NCBI RefSeq assembly: GCF_022870865.1
Contig: NZ_CP091508.1
Span: forward strand, 1,674,001 to 1,738,000
Length of the DNA: 64,000 nucleotides
From: Uruburuella testudinis
Lineage (GTDB): Bacteria; Pseudomonadota; Gammaproteobacteria; Burkholderiales; Neisseriaceae
Reading direction: 5' to 3'
The notes beneath the pieces were generated by a model. It was given only the letters and a program-made list of their open reading frames with translations, made no database searches and was not told the DNA's origin. Positions within the stretch are counted from its first letter, which is position 1. Each line of letters starts with the position of its first letter. Positions 17,643-27,473 of this stretch are shown here, piece after piece. A program made the position numbers and the translations under genes.

Positions 17643-18029
17643 TTAAGCTTCGGCAGTTTCTTCTTTAGCTTCTTCAGCCGCGCCGCTGTTGCTCAGCAGG
17701 CTTTTCGATTTCTCGTCTTTCATCATCGGAGAAGCTTCGGTAACGGCATGTTTGGTTTTGATGGTCAGGTGGCGCAATACCGCATCGTTGAAGCGGAAAG
17801 CGGTTTCGATTTCTTCAACCACTTCCGGCGTTGCTTCGATGTTCATCAAAACATAATGTGCTTTGTGGATTTTATTGATCGGGTAAGCCAGTTGGCGGCG
17901 GCCCCAGTCTTCCAAACGGTGGATGGTACCGTTGGCTTCGGTAATCATGGTTTTGTAGCGTTCAACCATTGCGGGCACTTGCTCGCTTTGATCAGGGTGA
18001 ACGATAAACACGATCTCATAATGACGCAT
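17643..18029 (-). CDS. rpsF: 30S ribosomal protein S6
   Basis: 128 residues with the conserved start [25 protein letters not shown] and the motif [24 protein letters not shown]. The C-terminus is acidic ([10 protein letters not shown]), as in other S6 proteins that can be glutamylated, although no RimK gene is visible here. It is the first gene of the ribosomal operon, with AAGGAGATAAC before the ATG. S6-S18 autoregulation through an mRNA leader is known in other bacteria; I could not confirm a leader structure here. Confidence 0.97.
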   Translation of the reverse strand: MRHYEIVFIVHPDQSEQVPAMVERYKTMITEANGTIHRLEDWGRRQLAYPINKIHKAHYVLMNIEATPEVVEEIETAFRFNDAVLRHLTIKTKHAVTEASPMMKDEKSKSLLSNSGAAEEAKEETAEA

Positions 18030-18207
18030 GTTATCTCCTTACGGTTTAAAAAACAGCCTTTTGCCATGCGAAAAGCAAAAGGCAAGGTTGCAAAACGGGA
18101 AATTATAAACGCTTTCTGCTTGCAGTGCAAGCATTGGCTGCTCCTGCCTGCCATCCGCCCTATTTATCCAAAAAATCATCATTTCATCACGCACAAATAA
18201 TCAAGCA

Positions 18208-18263
18208 GCCGTCTGAAAAATACCGGCAAGGCTTTTGATGCTTGAAGGTATTTTTCAGACGGC
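18208..18263. terminator. Extended DUS hairpin behind lpdA
   Basis: GCCGTCTGAAAAATACC pairs with GGTATTTTTCAGACGGC, a 17-bp stem with a 22-nt loop. It lies between the lpdA stop and the rpsF promoter. Confidence 0.75.
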
Positions 18264-18333
18264 CTTTTACGATAACCGAAGCATAACCGTTATCTATTGG
18301 CTTAACAGCTTGTTACTGCTGCCGATGGAATCA

Positions 18334-18390
18334 TACCCATTCACAAAAGTAAGCTAACAAACGCCGTTAGGTTATTTTTGTGAATGGGTA
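18334..18390. repeat. Compact family B element (57 bp)
   Basis: TACCCATTCACAAAAGTAAG and its near-complement ending TTTTTGTGAATGGGTA form an almost complete palindrome around AAACGCC. It is the smallest intact family B copy in the window. It lies downstream of lpdA and could fold as a hairpin. Confidence 0.7.
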
Positions 18391-18470
18391 TAACCATGCC
18401 GCTGCTTGGTGATGAAAGCGCCGATAACTGCTTCATCGGCCGCTCTTTCAAGCCATACCGGCAAAAACGC

Positions 18471-20267
18471 TTATTTTTTCTTGCGTTGAGGCGGTAAGTC
18501 GGTGCAAGTGCCTAAAGCCACCTCTGCGGCCAAACCGATGGTTTCGCCTAACGTCGGATGCGGGTGGATGGTTTTGCCGATATCGGTGGCATCACAACCC
18601 ATTTCAATCGCCAGACAGATTTCGCCGATCATATCGCCGCCATTAGGGCCGACAATCCCACCGCCGATAATCCGGCCGCTTTCGGCATCAAAAATCAGCT
18701 TGGTAAAGCCTTGGTCGCAGCCGTTGGCAATAGCGCGGCCGGAAGCGGCCCATGGGAAGTTGGCTTTGGTGATTTTCACACCTTCTGCTTTGGCGGTGGT
18801 TTCGGTAACGCCCACCCAAGCCACTTCCGGCGCGGTGTAGGCCACACCCGGAATCACGCGGGCATCGAAATAAGCTTTGTGGCCGGCACAGTTTTCAGCG
18901 GCCACATGGCCTTCGTGTACGGCTTTGTGCGCCAGCATCGGTTGGCCGACAATATCGCCGATGGCGTAAATATGCGGCACATTGGTGCGCATCTGCTTGT
19001 CTACCTCGATAAAGCCGCGGTCAGTTACCGCCACACCGGCTTTTTCGGCATCAATCAGCTTGCCGTTGGGCGCGCGGCCTGCGGCCACTAAAACGGCATC
19101 GTAACGCAGCGGCTCTTTCGGTGCATTTTCACCTTCAAAAGTCACATAAATACCGTCTTCTTTGGCATCTACGGCTACGGTTTTGGTGTTGACCATAATG
19201 TTGTCGAAGCGGTATTCATTCAGCTTCTGCCACACTTTGACCAAATCACGGTCGGCGCCCTGCATCAGGCCGTCCATCATTTCCACCACATCCAGGCGGG
19301 TGCCCAGTGTGCTGTAAACCGTACCCATTTCCAAGCCGATGATACCGCCGCCGATAATCAGCATTTTACCCGGCACTTCTTTCAGCTCCAACGCGCCGCT
19401 GGAATCGATGATGCGCGGATCTTCAGGGATAAACGGCAAATTCATCACGCGGCTGCCCGCGGCGATAATGCAGTTTTTAAACGCAACGGTTTTCTTTTCG
19501 CCGGTTTCGACGGCTTGCTCGTATTGCGCACTGTCGGTCAGCGCCACTTCGATGTGATTGGGGCCGACAAACAAGCCGTTGCCCTGAATCACGTCTACTT
19601 TGCGCGCTTTGGCCATGCCGGCCAAACCACCGGTGAGTTTGCTGATGACTTTTTCTTTGTAGCCGCGCAGCATGTCGATATCTAACTCAGGCTCAGGATA
19701 TTTGATGCCGTTGGCGGCCAGGTGGCGCACTTCATCAATCACTGCCGCATTGTGCAGCAGCGCTTTTGAAGGAATACAGCCCACGTTCAAACACACACCG
19801 CCCAAAGTATTGTAGCGCTCGATAATCGCCACTTTCAGTCCTTCATCGGCTGCGGCAAAGGCAGCAGAATAGCCGCCGGGGCCGCCGCCCAACACCACCA
19901 CATCGTATTCGACATCGGCAGAACCGCTGAATGAGGCCGCCTGCGGCGCGGGTGTAGATTCCGCTTTGGCTGCCTCTGCTTCGGCAGCCGGCGCCGCTGC
20001 CGGTTGTTCTTCGGCTTTAACGCCGTCGGCTGCCGCTTCGATAACGGCAATGATGCCGCCTTCTGAAATTTTATCGCCTACTTTAACCTTTACTTCTTTC
20101 ACCACACCGGCAGCCTCGGCGGGCACATCCATGGTGGCTTTGTCGGTTTCCAAAGTAATCAGCGTGTCTTCAACGGCTACTGTGTCGCCCGCTTTGATTT
20201 CCACGGCAATAATGTCCACATTTTCGTGGCCGCCGATATCGGGCACTTTCAGTTCGATCAAGCTCAT
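18471..20267 (-). CDS. lpdA: Dihydrolipoyl dehydrogenase with N-terminal lipoyl domain (E3, P64k type)
   Basis: 598 residues. Residues 1-80 are a lipoyl domain with acceptor Lys43 ([10 protein letters not shown]), then an Ala/Pro/Glu linker (about 85-110), then the flavoprotein: FAD motif VVLGGGPGGYSAAFAA, redox disulfide in GGVCLNVGCIPSKALLH, NAD site IIGGGIIGLEMG and the C-terminal HPHPTLGE motif with the catalytic His. It reoxidises dihydrolipoamide of the pyruvate dehydrogenase complex. A lipoyl-fused E3 is known as P64k in meningococcus. It is third in the aceE-aceF-lpdA unit. Confidence 0.96.
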   Translation of the reverse strand: MSLIELKVPDIGGHENVDIIAVEIKAGDTVAVEDTLITLETDKATMDVPAEAAGVVKEVKVKVGDKISEGGIIAVIEAAADGVKAEEQPAAAPAAEAEAAKAESTPAPQAASFSGSADVEYDVVVLGGGPGGYSAAFAAADEGLKVAIIERYNTLGGVCLNVGCIPSKALLHNAAVIDEVRHLAANGIKYPEPELDIDMLRGYKEKVISKLTGGLAGMAKARKVDVIQGNGLFVGPNHIEVALTDSAQYEQAVETGEKKTVAFKNCIIAAGSRVMNLPFIPEDPRIIDSSGALELKEVPGKMLIIGGGIIGLEMGTVYSTLGTRLDVVEMMDGLMQGADRDLVKVWQKLNEYRFDNIMVNTKTVAVDAKEDGIYVTFEGENAPKEPLRYDAVLVAAGRAPNGKLIDAEKAGVAVTDRGFIEVDKQMRTNVPHIYAIGDIVGQPMLAHKAVHEGHVAAENCAGHKAYFDARVIPGVAYTAPEVAWVGVTETTAKAEGVKITKANFPWAASGRAIANGCDQGFTKLIFDAESGRIIGGGIVGPNGGDMIGEICLAIEMGCDATDIGKTIHPHPTLGETIGLAAEVALGTCTDLPPQRKKK

Positions 20268-20316
20268 GTTTCACCTTTCGTAAAGCAGCCTGATGCTGCT
20301 TTTTTCCAATATTTCT

Positions 20317-20352
20317 TTCAGACGGCCTCAAACTCTATCGAGGCCGTCTGAA
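20317..20352. terminator. Inverted DUS pair between aceF and lpdA
   Basis: TTCAGACGGCCT then AGGCCGTCTGAA with a 12-nt loop. Inside an operon it may only attenuate, or serve in DNA uptake. A second short hairpin (GCAGC-CTGAT-GCTGC) lies at about 20285-20299. Confidence 0.5.
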
Positions 20353-20358
20353 ACAGCT

Positions 20359-22005
20359 TTACAATACTACGCGGCGGAAGTCTTTCAGCAGATTGGCCAG
20401 ATACACGGTAAAACGCATACCGGCAGCACCGTCAATCACGCGGTGGTCGAAAGACAGGCTCAGCGGGCACATCAGGCGCGGTTCGAATGCAGAGCCGTTC
20501 CATACCGGTTTCATCTGCGATTTGCACACGCCCAAAATAGCCACTTCGGGTGCGTTGACAATCGGGGTGAAACCGGTGCCGCCGATGCCGCCCAAGCTGG
20601 AAATGGTAAAGCATGCGCCTTGCATTTCCTGCGGTTTGAGCTTGCCTTCGCGGGCTTTTTTCGACAATTCGCCCAATTCGATGCTGATTTCTTTGAGACC
20701 TTTTTTGTCGGCGTCTTTAATCACCGGCACGACCAGGCCGTTGGGGGTATCGGCGGCAAAACCGATGTTGTAGTATTTCTTCAGAATCAGGTTGTCGCCG
20801 TCAAGTGAAGAATTGAATTCGGGAAATGCTTTCAGCGCGGTTACTGAAGCTTTGATGATGAAAGCCAGCGGCGAGAGCTTCACGCCTTCACGCTCCCATT
20901 CTTTGTTGAGCTGTTTGCGGAAATTTTCCAGCTCGGTCATGTCGGCATCTTCGTTAACGGTAACGTGCGGAATCACTACCCAGTTGCGCGACAGATTTTG
21001 GCCGGAAATTTTCTTGATGCGCGACAACTCTTTGGTTTCGATTTCGCCGAATTTGCTGAAATCGATTTTCGGCCACGGCAGTAAATCCAAGCCGCCGCCC
21101 AAAGAAGCACCGGTAGCGGCCGCCGGCGCGCCTTTGCCTGCACCGCCCTGCATGGCGGCTTTCACAAAGGCTTTAATGTCGTCGCCCATGATGCGGCCTT
21201 TCAAACCGCTGCCTGTTACCAAGCCCAAATCCACGCCCAGTTCACGTGCCAGTTTGCGTGCAGAGGGGCCGGCATGGGCTTTGGCAAATGCGGCTTCATT
21301 CACCGGGGTGTTGCCGAATGCGGCTTTAGGCGCGGATGCAGCAGGTGCCGGTGCGGCGGCGGGTGCCGCAGGTGCTGCTTTCGGGGCTTCGGCAGCAGGT
21401 GCCGCAGCCGGAGCAGCGGCTGCACCTTCGGCTTCCACTTCGATAATCGCCGTGCCTTGCGACACTTTGTCGCCCACTTTGATGTAAACGGCTTTGACCA
21501 CACCGGCAGCGGTACTCGGCACGTCCATCGTGGCTTTGTCGGTTTCCAAAGTGATCAGGGTATCGTCTTCGGCAACGGTGTCGCCCACTTTGACTTCAAC
21601 CGCAATCACGTCTACATTGTCGTGGCCGCCGATATCGGGCACTTCTACTTTAACAGTTGCACCGGCGGCGGCAGGTGCGGCCGCTTGTGCCGGCGCCGGC
21701 TCGGTTGCGGGCGCAGATTCTTGTTTCGGCGTTTCTTGTACGGGTGCGGCTTCTGCGGCTGCACCTTCGGCTTCAACAGTCAGAATTACGCTGCCTTCCG
21801 ATACTTTGTCGCCCACTTTGATGTTGACGGCTTTTACCACGCCTGCCGCATCAGCAGGCACATCCATCGTGGCTTTGTCGGTTTCCAAGGTAATCAGGGT
21901 GTCGTCGATGGCGATGGTGTCGCCTGCTTTCACTTCAACGGCAATCACGTCTACATTATCGTGGCCGCCGATATCGGGTACTTTGATTTCTACGATTTGG
22001 CTCAT
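20359..22005 (-). CDS. aceF: Pyruvate dehydrogenase E2, dihydrolipoyl acetyltransferase
   Basis: 548 residues from ATG 22005 (preceded by AAAGGAAAGCACG; the longer frame lacks a ribosome site). Two lipoyl domains with acceptor Lys in [10 protein letters not shown] (Lys44, and about 116 residues later) are joined by Ala/Pro linkers. An E1/E3-binding domain follows ([25 protein letters not shown]), then the acetyltransferase core with the catalytic motif [12 protein letters not shown]. It transfers the acetyl group to CoA and forms the core of the complex. Inverted DUS pairs flank it. Confidence 0.96.
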   Translation of the reverse strand: MSQIVEIKVPDIGGHDNVDVIAVEVKAGDTIAIDDTLITLETDKATMDVPADAAGVVKAVNIKVGDKVSEGSVILTVEAEGAAAEAAPVQETPKQESAPATEPAPAQAAAPAAAGATVKVEVPDIGGHDNVDVIAVEVKVGDTVAEDDTLITLETDKATMDVPSTAAGVVKAVYIKVGDKVSQGTAIIEVEAEGAAAAPAAAPAAEAPKAAPAAPAAAPAPAASAPKAAFGNTPVNEAAFAKAHAGPSARKLARELGVDLGLVTGSGLKGRIMGDDIKAFVKAAMQGGAGKGAPAAATGASLGGGLDLLPWPKIDFSKFGEIETKELSRIKKISGQNLSRNWVVIPHVTVNEDADMTELENFRKQLNKEWEREGVKLSPLAFIIKASVTALKAFPEFNSSLDGDNLILKKYYNIGFAADTPNGLVVPVIKDADKKGLKEISIELGELSKKAREGKLKPQEMQGACFTISSLGGIGGTGFTPIVNAPEVAILGVCKSQMKPVWNGSAFEPRLMCPLSLSFDHRVIDGAAGMRFTVYLANLLKDFRRVVL

Positions 22006-22093
22006 CGTGCTTTCCTTTAACAGCCGCAACACAACGGGTGTTGCAGGCTGGTTGGTTTTGTTAAAACGAAACGATTAAACTTTGCAGACAGGA

Positions 22094-22127
22094 TTCAGAC
22101 GGCCTGACCGTTCAAAGGCCGTCTGAA
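22094..22127. terminator. Inverted DUS pair between aceE and aceF
   Basis: TTCAGACGGCCT and AGGCCGTCTGAA with a 10-nt loop, 8 bp after the aceE stop. It may partly terminate and lower aceF expression. Confidence 0.5.
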
Positions 22128-22134
22128 CGCTTTC

Positions 22135-24804
22135 TCAGCGCTTCCAGCTCGGTGCGGTATCGGTTTTGATACCGTATTTTTCAATCGCTTGTTGCACCAC
22201 TTCTTTGCCTACCTTGCCTTGTTCGGCCAACGCGCTCAAAGCGGCAACGGCAACATGGCGGCTGTCGACTTCAAAGAAGTCGCGCAGGTTGGCGCGTGAA
22301 TCGCTGCGGCCGAAGCCGTCGGTGCCCAACACATGGTAATCGTTGGGAATATAGGCGCGGATGCGGTCGGCAAAGCTGCGGATATAGTCGGTAGAGGCAA
22401 TCACCGGGCCTTCGCGGCCTTGCAGTTGCTGGGTCACAAACGGCAGTTTTTTGTCTTCCAGCGGGTGCAGACGGTTGTAGCGCTCGGCCTCGATGGCATC
22501 ACGGTGCAACAGGTTGAACGAAGGCACAGACCAAATATCTGCTTCAACACCAAAGTCGTTTTTCAGCAGCTCGGCGCCTTTGATGATTTCGTTCAAAATC
22601 ACGCCCGAGCCCATCAGCTGCACTTTCTTATCGCCTTTACCGCCTTCTTTGAAGAGATACATGCCTTTGATGATTTCTTCTTCAATACCCGCACGTTGCG
22701 GCAGTGCCGGATGGGTGTAGTTTTCGTTCATCAACGTCAGGTAGTAGTACACATCTTCGTGTTCCACATACATACGGCGCAAACCGTCTTGCACAATCAC
22801 GGCCACTTCGTAAGAGAAGGTCGGGTCGTAAGAAATGCAGTTCGGAATCAAATCGGCCTGAATCTGGCTGTGGCCGTCTTCGTGTTGCAAACCTTCGCCG
22901 TTGAGCGTGGTACGGCCTGCGGTGCCGCCGAGCAAAAAGCCGCGGGCATGCATATCGCCGGCAGCCCAAGCCAAATCGCCTACGCGTTGGAAGCCGAACA
23001 TTGAGTAGTAAATGTAAAACGGAATCATGGCGAAATTGCTGTTGGCATAACTGGTGGCGGCGGCAATCCAATCGGCCATTGCGCCCGGCTCGTTAATACC
23101 TTCTTGCAGAATCTGTCCGTCAACCGATTCTTTATAGAACATCAGCTGGTCTTTATCCTGCGGGGTATATTGCTGGCCTTTAGGGTTCCAGATGCCGTAT
23201 TGGCGGAACATGCCTTCCATGCCGAAAGTGCGGCTTTCATCAGGCACGATGGGCACAATGCGCTTGCCGATCTGCTTGTCTTTCAGCAAGGTGCTCAAAA
23301 TGCGCACAAACGCCATGGTGGTGGAGAATTCGCGGTCGCCGCTGGATTGCAGCTGGGCATCGAAAGTTTCCAACGCCGGAATCGGCAGCGCTTCTTTATT
23401 CGGGTTACGTTGCGGCAAGTAGCCGCCCAGCGAATTGCGGCGCTCGCGCAGATATTTCATCTCTTCGCTGTCTTCCGGGAAGCGGTAGTAAGGCAGATCG
23501 CCGCTGTCGATTTGCTCGTCGGTTACCGGAATGCTGAAACGGGTGCGGAATTTTTTCAGTGATTCCTTATCCATTTTTTTGGCTTGGTGCGCCACGTTTT
23601 GGCCTTCGCCGGAAGCACCCATGCCGTAACCTTTAATGGTTTTGGCCAAAATCACGGTCGGACGGCCGTGGTTGTTGTTTACGGCTTCATAATAAGCGGC
23701 ATAAACTTTGTGTGGGTCGTGGCCGCCGCGGTTCAATGCCCAGATTTCATCGTCGGACATATTGGCAACCATGGCTTTCAGCTCGGGCGTGTTGAAGAAA
23801 TGCTCGCGAACATAAGCGCCGTCTTTAGATTTGTAGGTTTGGTAGTCGCCGTCCAAACATTCGTTCATGCGCTGTTTCAGTGCATTGTTGGTATCGGCGG
23901 CCAAAAGTGCATCCCAGCGGCTGCCCCAAATCACTTTCAAGACATTCCAGCCGGCACCGCGGAAGTTGCCTTCCAGCTCTTGAATGATTTTACCGTTGCC
24001 GCGCACCGGGCCGTCGAGGCGTTGCAGGTTGCAGTTAATCACAAAAATCAGGTTGTCGAGGCCTTCGCGGGCAGCCAGCGAAATCGCGCCTTGGCTTTCC
24101 GGCTCATCCATCTCGCCGTCACCGCAGAATACCCATACTTTACGGCCTTTGGTTTTGGTCAGGCCGCGTGATTCCAAATATTTTAGGAAGCGTGCCTGAT
24201 AAATCGCCATCAACGGGCCCAAGCCCATCGATACGGTGGGGAACTGCCAGAAATCAGGCATCAGGTGCGGGTGCGGGTAGGAAGACAAGCCTTCGCCTTC
24301 TACTTCCTGACGGAAATTGTCGAGCTGTTTTTCGTTCAGACGGCCTTCAACAAACGCGCGGGCATAAATGCCGGGCGCAGAGTGGCCTTGAATAAAGACC
24401 AAATCACCTTCTTCGCCTTCGCCTTTGGTGCGCCAAAAGTGGTTGAAACCAACATCGTATAACGTGGCGGCAGATTGGAAAGAAGCGATATGGCCACCCA
24501 GCTCCAAATCTTTTTTACCGGCACGCAATACCATGGCGGCGGCATTCCAGCGGATAATCGAGCGGATACGGTGTTCCAATTCCTGATTGCCCGGCGACTT
24601 TTGCTCTTTGCCGACCGGAATGGTGTTCAGATAAGCGGTAGTGGCATCAAAAGGCAGGTAAACACCGCGGCGGCGGGTGTATTTCACCAGGTTTTCCAGC
24701 AGAAAATGCGCACGTTCGGTGCCTTCAGTTTCCAGCACAGAGCTTAACGCATCCAACCATTCCTGGGTTTCAATCGGATCAACGTCATTAATTTGGGTGG
24801 ACAT
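22135..24804 (-). CDS. aceE: Pyruvate dehydrogenase E1 component (homodimeric type)
   Basis: 889 residues, thiamine-diphosphate dependent, decarboxylating pyruvate and acetylating the lipoyl group of E2. Visible features are the ThDP-binding GDGEMDEPES...NLIFVINCNLQRLDGPVRGNGKIIQELE region (about 230-280), the pyrimidine-domain part QEGINEPGAMADWIAAATSYANS and the HEDGHSQ loop. It is the single-chain form of proteobacteria, not the alpha/beta form. It is first in the operon. The upstream gap of 460 bp carries its promoter. Confidence 0.97.
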   Translation of the reverse strand: MSTQINDVDPIETQEWLDALSSVLETEGTERAHFLLENLVKYTRRRGVYLPFDATTAYLNTIPVGKEQKSPGNQELEHRIRSIIRWNAAAMVLRAGKKDLELGGHIASFQSAATLYDVGFNHFWRTKGEGEEGDLVFIQGHSAPGIYARAFVEGRLNEKQLDNFRQEVEGEGLSSYPHPHLMPDFWQFPTVSMGLGPLMAIYQARFLKYLESRGLTKTKGRKVWVFCGDGEMDEPESQGAISLAAREGLDNLIFVINCNLQRLDGPVRGNGKIIQELEGNFRGAGWNVLKVIWGSRWDALLAADTNNALKQRMNECLDGDYQTYKSKDGAYVREHFFNTPELKAMVANMSDDEIWALNRGGHDPHKVYAAYYEAVNNNHGRPTVILAKTIKGYGMGASGEGQNVAHQAKKMDKESLKKFRTRFSIPVTDEQIDSGDLPYYRFPEDSEEMKYLRERRNSLGGYLPQRNPNKEALPIPALETFDAQLQSSGDREFSTTMAFVRILSTLLKDKQIGKRIVPIVPDESRTFGMEGMFRQYGIWNPKGQQYTPQDKDQLMFYKESVDGQILQEGINEPGAMADWIAAATSYANSNFAMIPFYIYYSMFGFQRVGDLAWAAGDMHARGFLLGGTAGRTTLNGEGLQHEDGHSQIQADLIPNCISYDPTFSYEVAVIVQDGLRRMYVEHEDVYYYLTLMNENYTHPALPQRAGIEEEIIKGMYLFKEGGKGDKKVQLMGSGVILNEIIKGAELLKNDFGVEADIWSVPSFNLLHRDAIEAERYNRLHPLEDKKLPFVTQQLQGREGPVIASTDYIRSFADRIRAYIPNDYHVLGTDGFGRSDSRANLRDFFEVDSRHVAVAALSALAEQGKVGKEVVQQAIEKYGIKTDTAPSWKR

Positions 24805-25265
24805 AATTATCCCTTCTGTTGAGTGTTATGAAACAGGGCTTGAACAAGCCCTACTCGCTTTCGTTTTCGAACCTAATTTGCACATTAACGAACATCGCAG
24901 CTGCCGGCTGAGCTTTAAGCAGGCATAAACATATAAAATTCAATCATTTAATTTCATTTCACACATTAACACGGCGGAATGATGGCGTTATATGCAATTT
25001 TCCTTTGAAATCCTATCAGTAAATAAGCAAGCTGGCAAACGGGTAAATGATGTCGAAATTTTTAAAAATGCAGTTGAATTTTGTGCCGCTGCCTATTTAC
25101 ATTCTCTTTCGAACATCAATCAGAAAAAAATGCCGGTTTTATTTTCTTTTAAGAACGAAAATTAACCGGAAACGAACTGCTTTACAGCGATACAACCGAT
25201 TTTCAAATAATCGGAATAACCGTTAAAACGCGTAAAACCTGCAACGGCAGCAACCGACTGTACGG
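24805..25265. other. aceE leader and promoter region
   Basis: A 461-bp gap between aceE and the smr stop with no credible gene. An 18-bp palindrome AGGGCTTGAACAAGCCCT lies at 24835-24852, only 30 bp before the aceE start, and could be an operator or an mRNA hairpin. The rest is AT-rich; I could not assign a promoter with confidence. Confidence 0.45.
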
Positions 25266-25871
25266 TCAGCGATTGTTGCGCTTAATCAGAATCCTAACCG
25301 CACCGTCATTGCCTTGATGCAGCTCGGCGTAAGCCAATACATCAGGATGCGCCATCAGCCAGCGGCGCACGGTATTTTTCAACACCGGCTTGTAGCCTGC
25401 CGAACCCAAACCGCTGCCGTGCACAATTTCGCCGCACACGCCGCGGCGGGCCACAAATAAGATAAACTCATTGAGCACTTGCTGCGCCTGCTCCTGCGTG
25501 TAGCCGTGCAAATCCACATCGGCCACCACCGGCCAATGGCCGCTTTGCAGGCGGCGGATGTCGTTTTGCCCCTGCCCGTTTTTGCTGAACGTGGCCGGCG
25601 GTTCGCCCCAACCGCCGTCGCCCACATAAAAATAATCATCCGCATCTGATGCGGCGGCTTCTTTTGCACGGGGTTTGATGGGCGATGAGTCTCTTGGCGG
25701 AGTATAACGGTTGGTGTTTTTCAAAGGTATGACATCGGCCATTTCTTTGGCAAAATCCACTTGTCCGGCGTTCTGTTTGCGCTTGGCATCTTCAGCCTCA
25801 GCACGCGCTTGCGCCGCCGCTTTCGCCTGCTTGCCTAAGTTTTTTAAAGTTGATTGGAAGTCGTTGCTCAT
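25266..25871 (-). CDS. Smr-domain protein
   Basis: 201 residues. The C-terminal half is a small MutS-related (Smr) domain with the conserved DLHGYTQEQAQQVLNEFI (about residue 118) and HGSGLGSAGYKPVLKNTVRRWL. The N-terminal part is charged and Ala-rich (KQAKAAAQARAEAEDAKRKQ), likely helical. Smr domains are nucleases acting on DNA or on collided-ribosome mRNA; the role of this one is not known. I chose the second of two adjacent ATG codons because of AGGATT spacing; the first is at 25874. Confidence 0.88.
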   Translation of the reverse strand: MSNDFQSTLKNLGKQAKAAAQARAEAEDAKRKQNAGQVDFAKEMADVIPLKNTNRYTPPRDSSPIKPRAKEAAASDADDYFYVGDGGWGEPPATFSKNGQGQNDIRRLQSGHWPVVADVDLHGYTQEQAQQVLNEFILFVARRGVCGEIVHGSGLGSAGYKPVLKNTVRRWLMAHPDVLAYAELHQGNDGAVRILIKRNNR

Positions 25872-25965
25872 CATGAATCCTGATATCTTTATCGCTTGTT
25901 TCAGACGGCCTTTCGGTTGAGGCGGTATTTTTCTTTATCACTAAACAATGATTTCATAAAGCCAA

Positions 25966-26688
25966 TCAATCGCGCACATCGGCCAGCCTCTGACTGCCGA
26001 ATTGCGGCTGGGCAATCATGGCGGCAAGCACGGTTGCCGTATCTTCGGCGCTGCTCAAACCGCCCGCTGTTTTCAAATCTTGAAAACGCTGCACCATCGG
26101 AAAAACACCGGCATCAGCCATGCGGATTTCTGCCTGCATCGGGGTGTCGACAACCCCCGGCGCGATGCTGGCAATCTGCACATGCCGATGCCCTTCGGCG
26201 GCGATGCAGCGCGCATGATGGTCGAGCGCGGCTTTGGTTGCGCCATACACGCTCCAACCCGGATAAGCGGTGCGTCCGGCGCCGCTGCTGATGTGTGCGA
26301 TTTTCAACATAGCGGCGGCAGGTTTCGCGGCGACGGCATGGTTGCTCAGCAACAGCGGTGCGGTAATGTTCAACGACACGGCTTGGCAGAGGGCGTCGGC
26401 ATCTTGCTGCCCCGCTACCGCATTGGGTGCAACCGTGCCGGCATTGTTAATCAACACGATTTCATCGGCATCGGACATAAAGTGCCGCATCATGCCGTCT
26501 GAAAGCCATTTTATCAACGCTTGGCTGTCGCTTAAATCAATAAGATGTTGTTGCAGTATTTCAGACGGCCTCAAATCTGTCGGCCGCCGCGACAAACCCA
26601 ACACTGCGCGGCCTTGCGCCAGATAATAAGCAGTCAAGGCTCGACCCAAGCCGCTGCTGTGGCCGCTGATGATGATTTTGCTGTTCAT
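25966..26688 (-). CDS. SDR-family NAD(P)-dependent oxidoreductase
   Basis: 240 residues, with a classical short-chain dehydrogenase fold. The cofactor motif is IISGHSSGLGRAL, NNAG appears as VLINNAGTVAP, and the catalytic set is Ser in SSGAGR plus YGATK. The substrate is unknown. Sepiapterin-reductase-like or YciK-like proteins look similar, and I cannot decide between them. It carries a DUS in its coding sequence (FQTAF/LRPSE region). It is preceded by the metW terminator hairpin and a MITE, so it is independent of metW. Confidence 0.85.
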   Translation of the reverse strand: MNSKIIISGHSSGLGRALTAYYLAQGRAVLGLSRRPTDLRPSEILQQHLIDLSDSQALIKWLSDGMMRHFMSDADEIVLINNAGTVAPNAVAGQQDADALCQAVSLNITAPLLLSNHAVAAKPAAAMLKIAHISSGAGRTAYPGWSVYGATKAALDHHARCIAAEGHRHVQIASIAPGVVDTPMQAEIRMADAGVFPMVQRFQDLKTAGGLSSAEDTATVLAAMIAQPQFGSQRLADVRD

Positions 26689-26717
26689 CAGAAAAACTCC
26701 TGCGTGTTGTTTGGTGA

Positions 26718-26753
26718 AAGGCCGTCTGAAACTCTATGCTTTCAGACGGCCTG
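26718..26753 (-). terminator. Inverted DUS hairpin between metW and the SDR gene
   Basis: AGGCCGTCTGAA (26719-26730) and its complement (26741-26752), with a 10-nt loop and flanking AAA. It terminates transcription leaving metW. Confidence 0.7.
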
Positions 26754-26758
26754 TTATC

Positions 26759-26886
26759 TAGGGTGTCCGGACAATTCGATTTATGGGTGTATTTTGCCCC
26801 TGAAAACGCATCTGCTGCGTTTTTGCCCGGCATCTGTACTTTTATCACAAAAAATCTGAATCATTCTGAATAATCAGAACACCCCA
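26759..26886. mobile_element. Family A MITE, 128-bp copy
   Basis: Bounded by TAGGGTGTCCGGA and TCAGAACACCCCA. The central half of the core is deleted (the GCATCTGCTGCGTTTTTGCCC junction). It ends 5 bp from the metW stop. Confidence 0.75.
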
Positions 26887-26891
26887 GCTGT

Positions 26892-27473
26892 TCAACCCAC
26901 CCGGTAAAACGCCAAGCTGCCCAATAAATTCGGCATGAGGTTAATCCGCTTGCTGCCGGTCATCACGGTGCGCTCGAGTATGTTGATGTGGTTTTTAGCG
27001 CACAAACGGTCGAAGTCTTGCAAGGTGCACCAATGGATATTAGGCGTGTTATACCATTGGTAAGGCATGCGCTCCGACACGGGCATGTGGCCGGAAAATG
27101 CAATTTGCAAACGGTTGCGCCAATAGCCGAAATTGGGGAACGACACAATCGCCTGTTTGGCCACGCGGGTCAGGTCTTGCAAAATGGTTTCGGTGTTTTG
27201 CATGGCCTGTATGGTTTGACTCAACACGATCACATCAAAGCTGTTGTCGTCAAACGCCTGCAAACCCTGCTCCAAATCGGCCTGAATCACATTGACGCCG
27301 CAGCTGATGGCGGCCACCACGCTGTCGGTGTCGATTTCCACCCCGTAGCCGCTGCATTGTTTGTGCGCCACTAAGGCCGATAAAAGTTCGCCGTCGCCGC
27401 AGCCCAAATCCAGCACCCGGCTGCCGGCGGGAATCCAGTCGTAAATCAGTTGTAAGTCGTCGCGCAATTTCAT
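26892..27473 (-). CDS. metW: Methionine biosynthesis protein MetW
   Basis: 193 residues with a class I methyltransferase-like fold ([14 protein letters not shown], the SAM-type glycine loop). MetW is required with MetX for homoserine acylation in several proteobacteria. The start codon overlaps the metX stop by 4 bp, so translation is coupled. The pair fits the metX-metW context known across proteobacteria. Confidence 0.94.
   Translation of the reverse strand: MKLRDDLQLIYDWIPAGSRVLDLGCGDGELLSALVAHKQCSGYGVEIDTDSVVAAISCGVNVIQADLEQGLQAFDDNSFDVIVLSQTIQAMQNTETILQDLTRVAKQAIVSFPNFGYWRNRLQIAFSGHMPVSERMPYQWYNTPNIHWCTLQDFDRLCAKNHINILERTVMTGSKRINLMPNLLGSLAFYRVG

Noticed and set aside
20792-22078. Several long plus-strand frames opposite aceF
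   Set aside because: They are Ala/Ser- or Gly/Cys/Arg-rich mirror frames of the Ala/Pro linkers and lipoyl domains. No family similarity or start signals.
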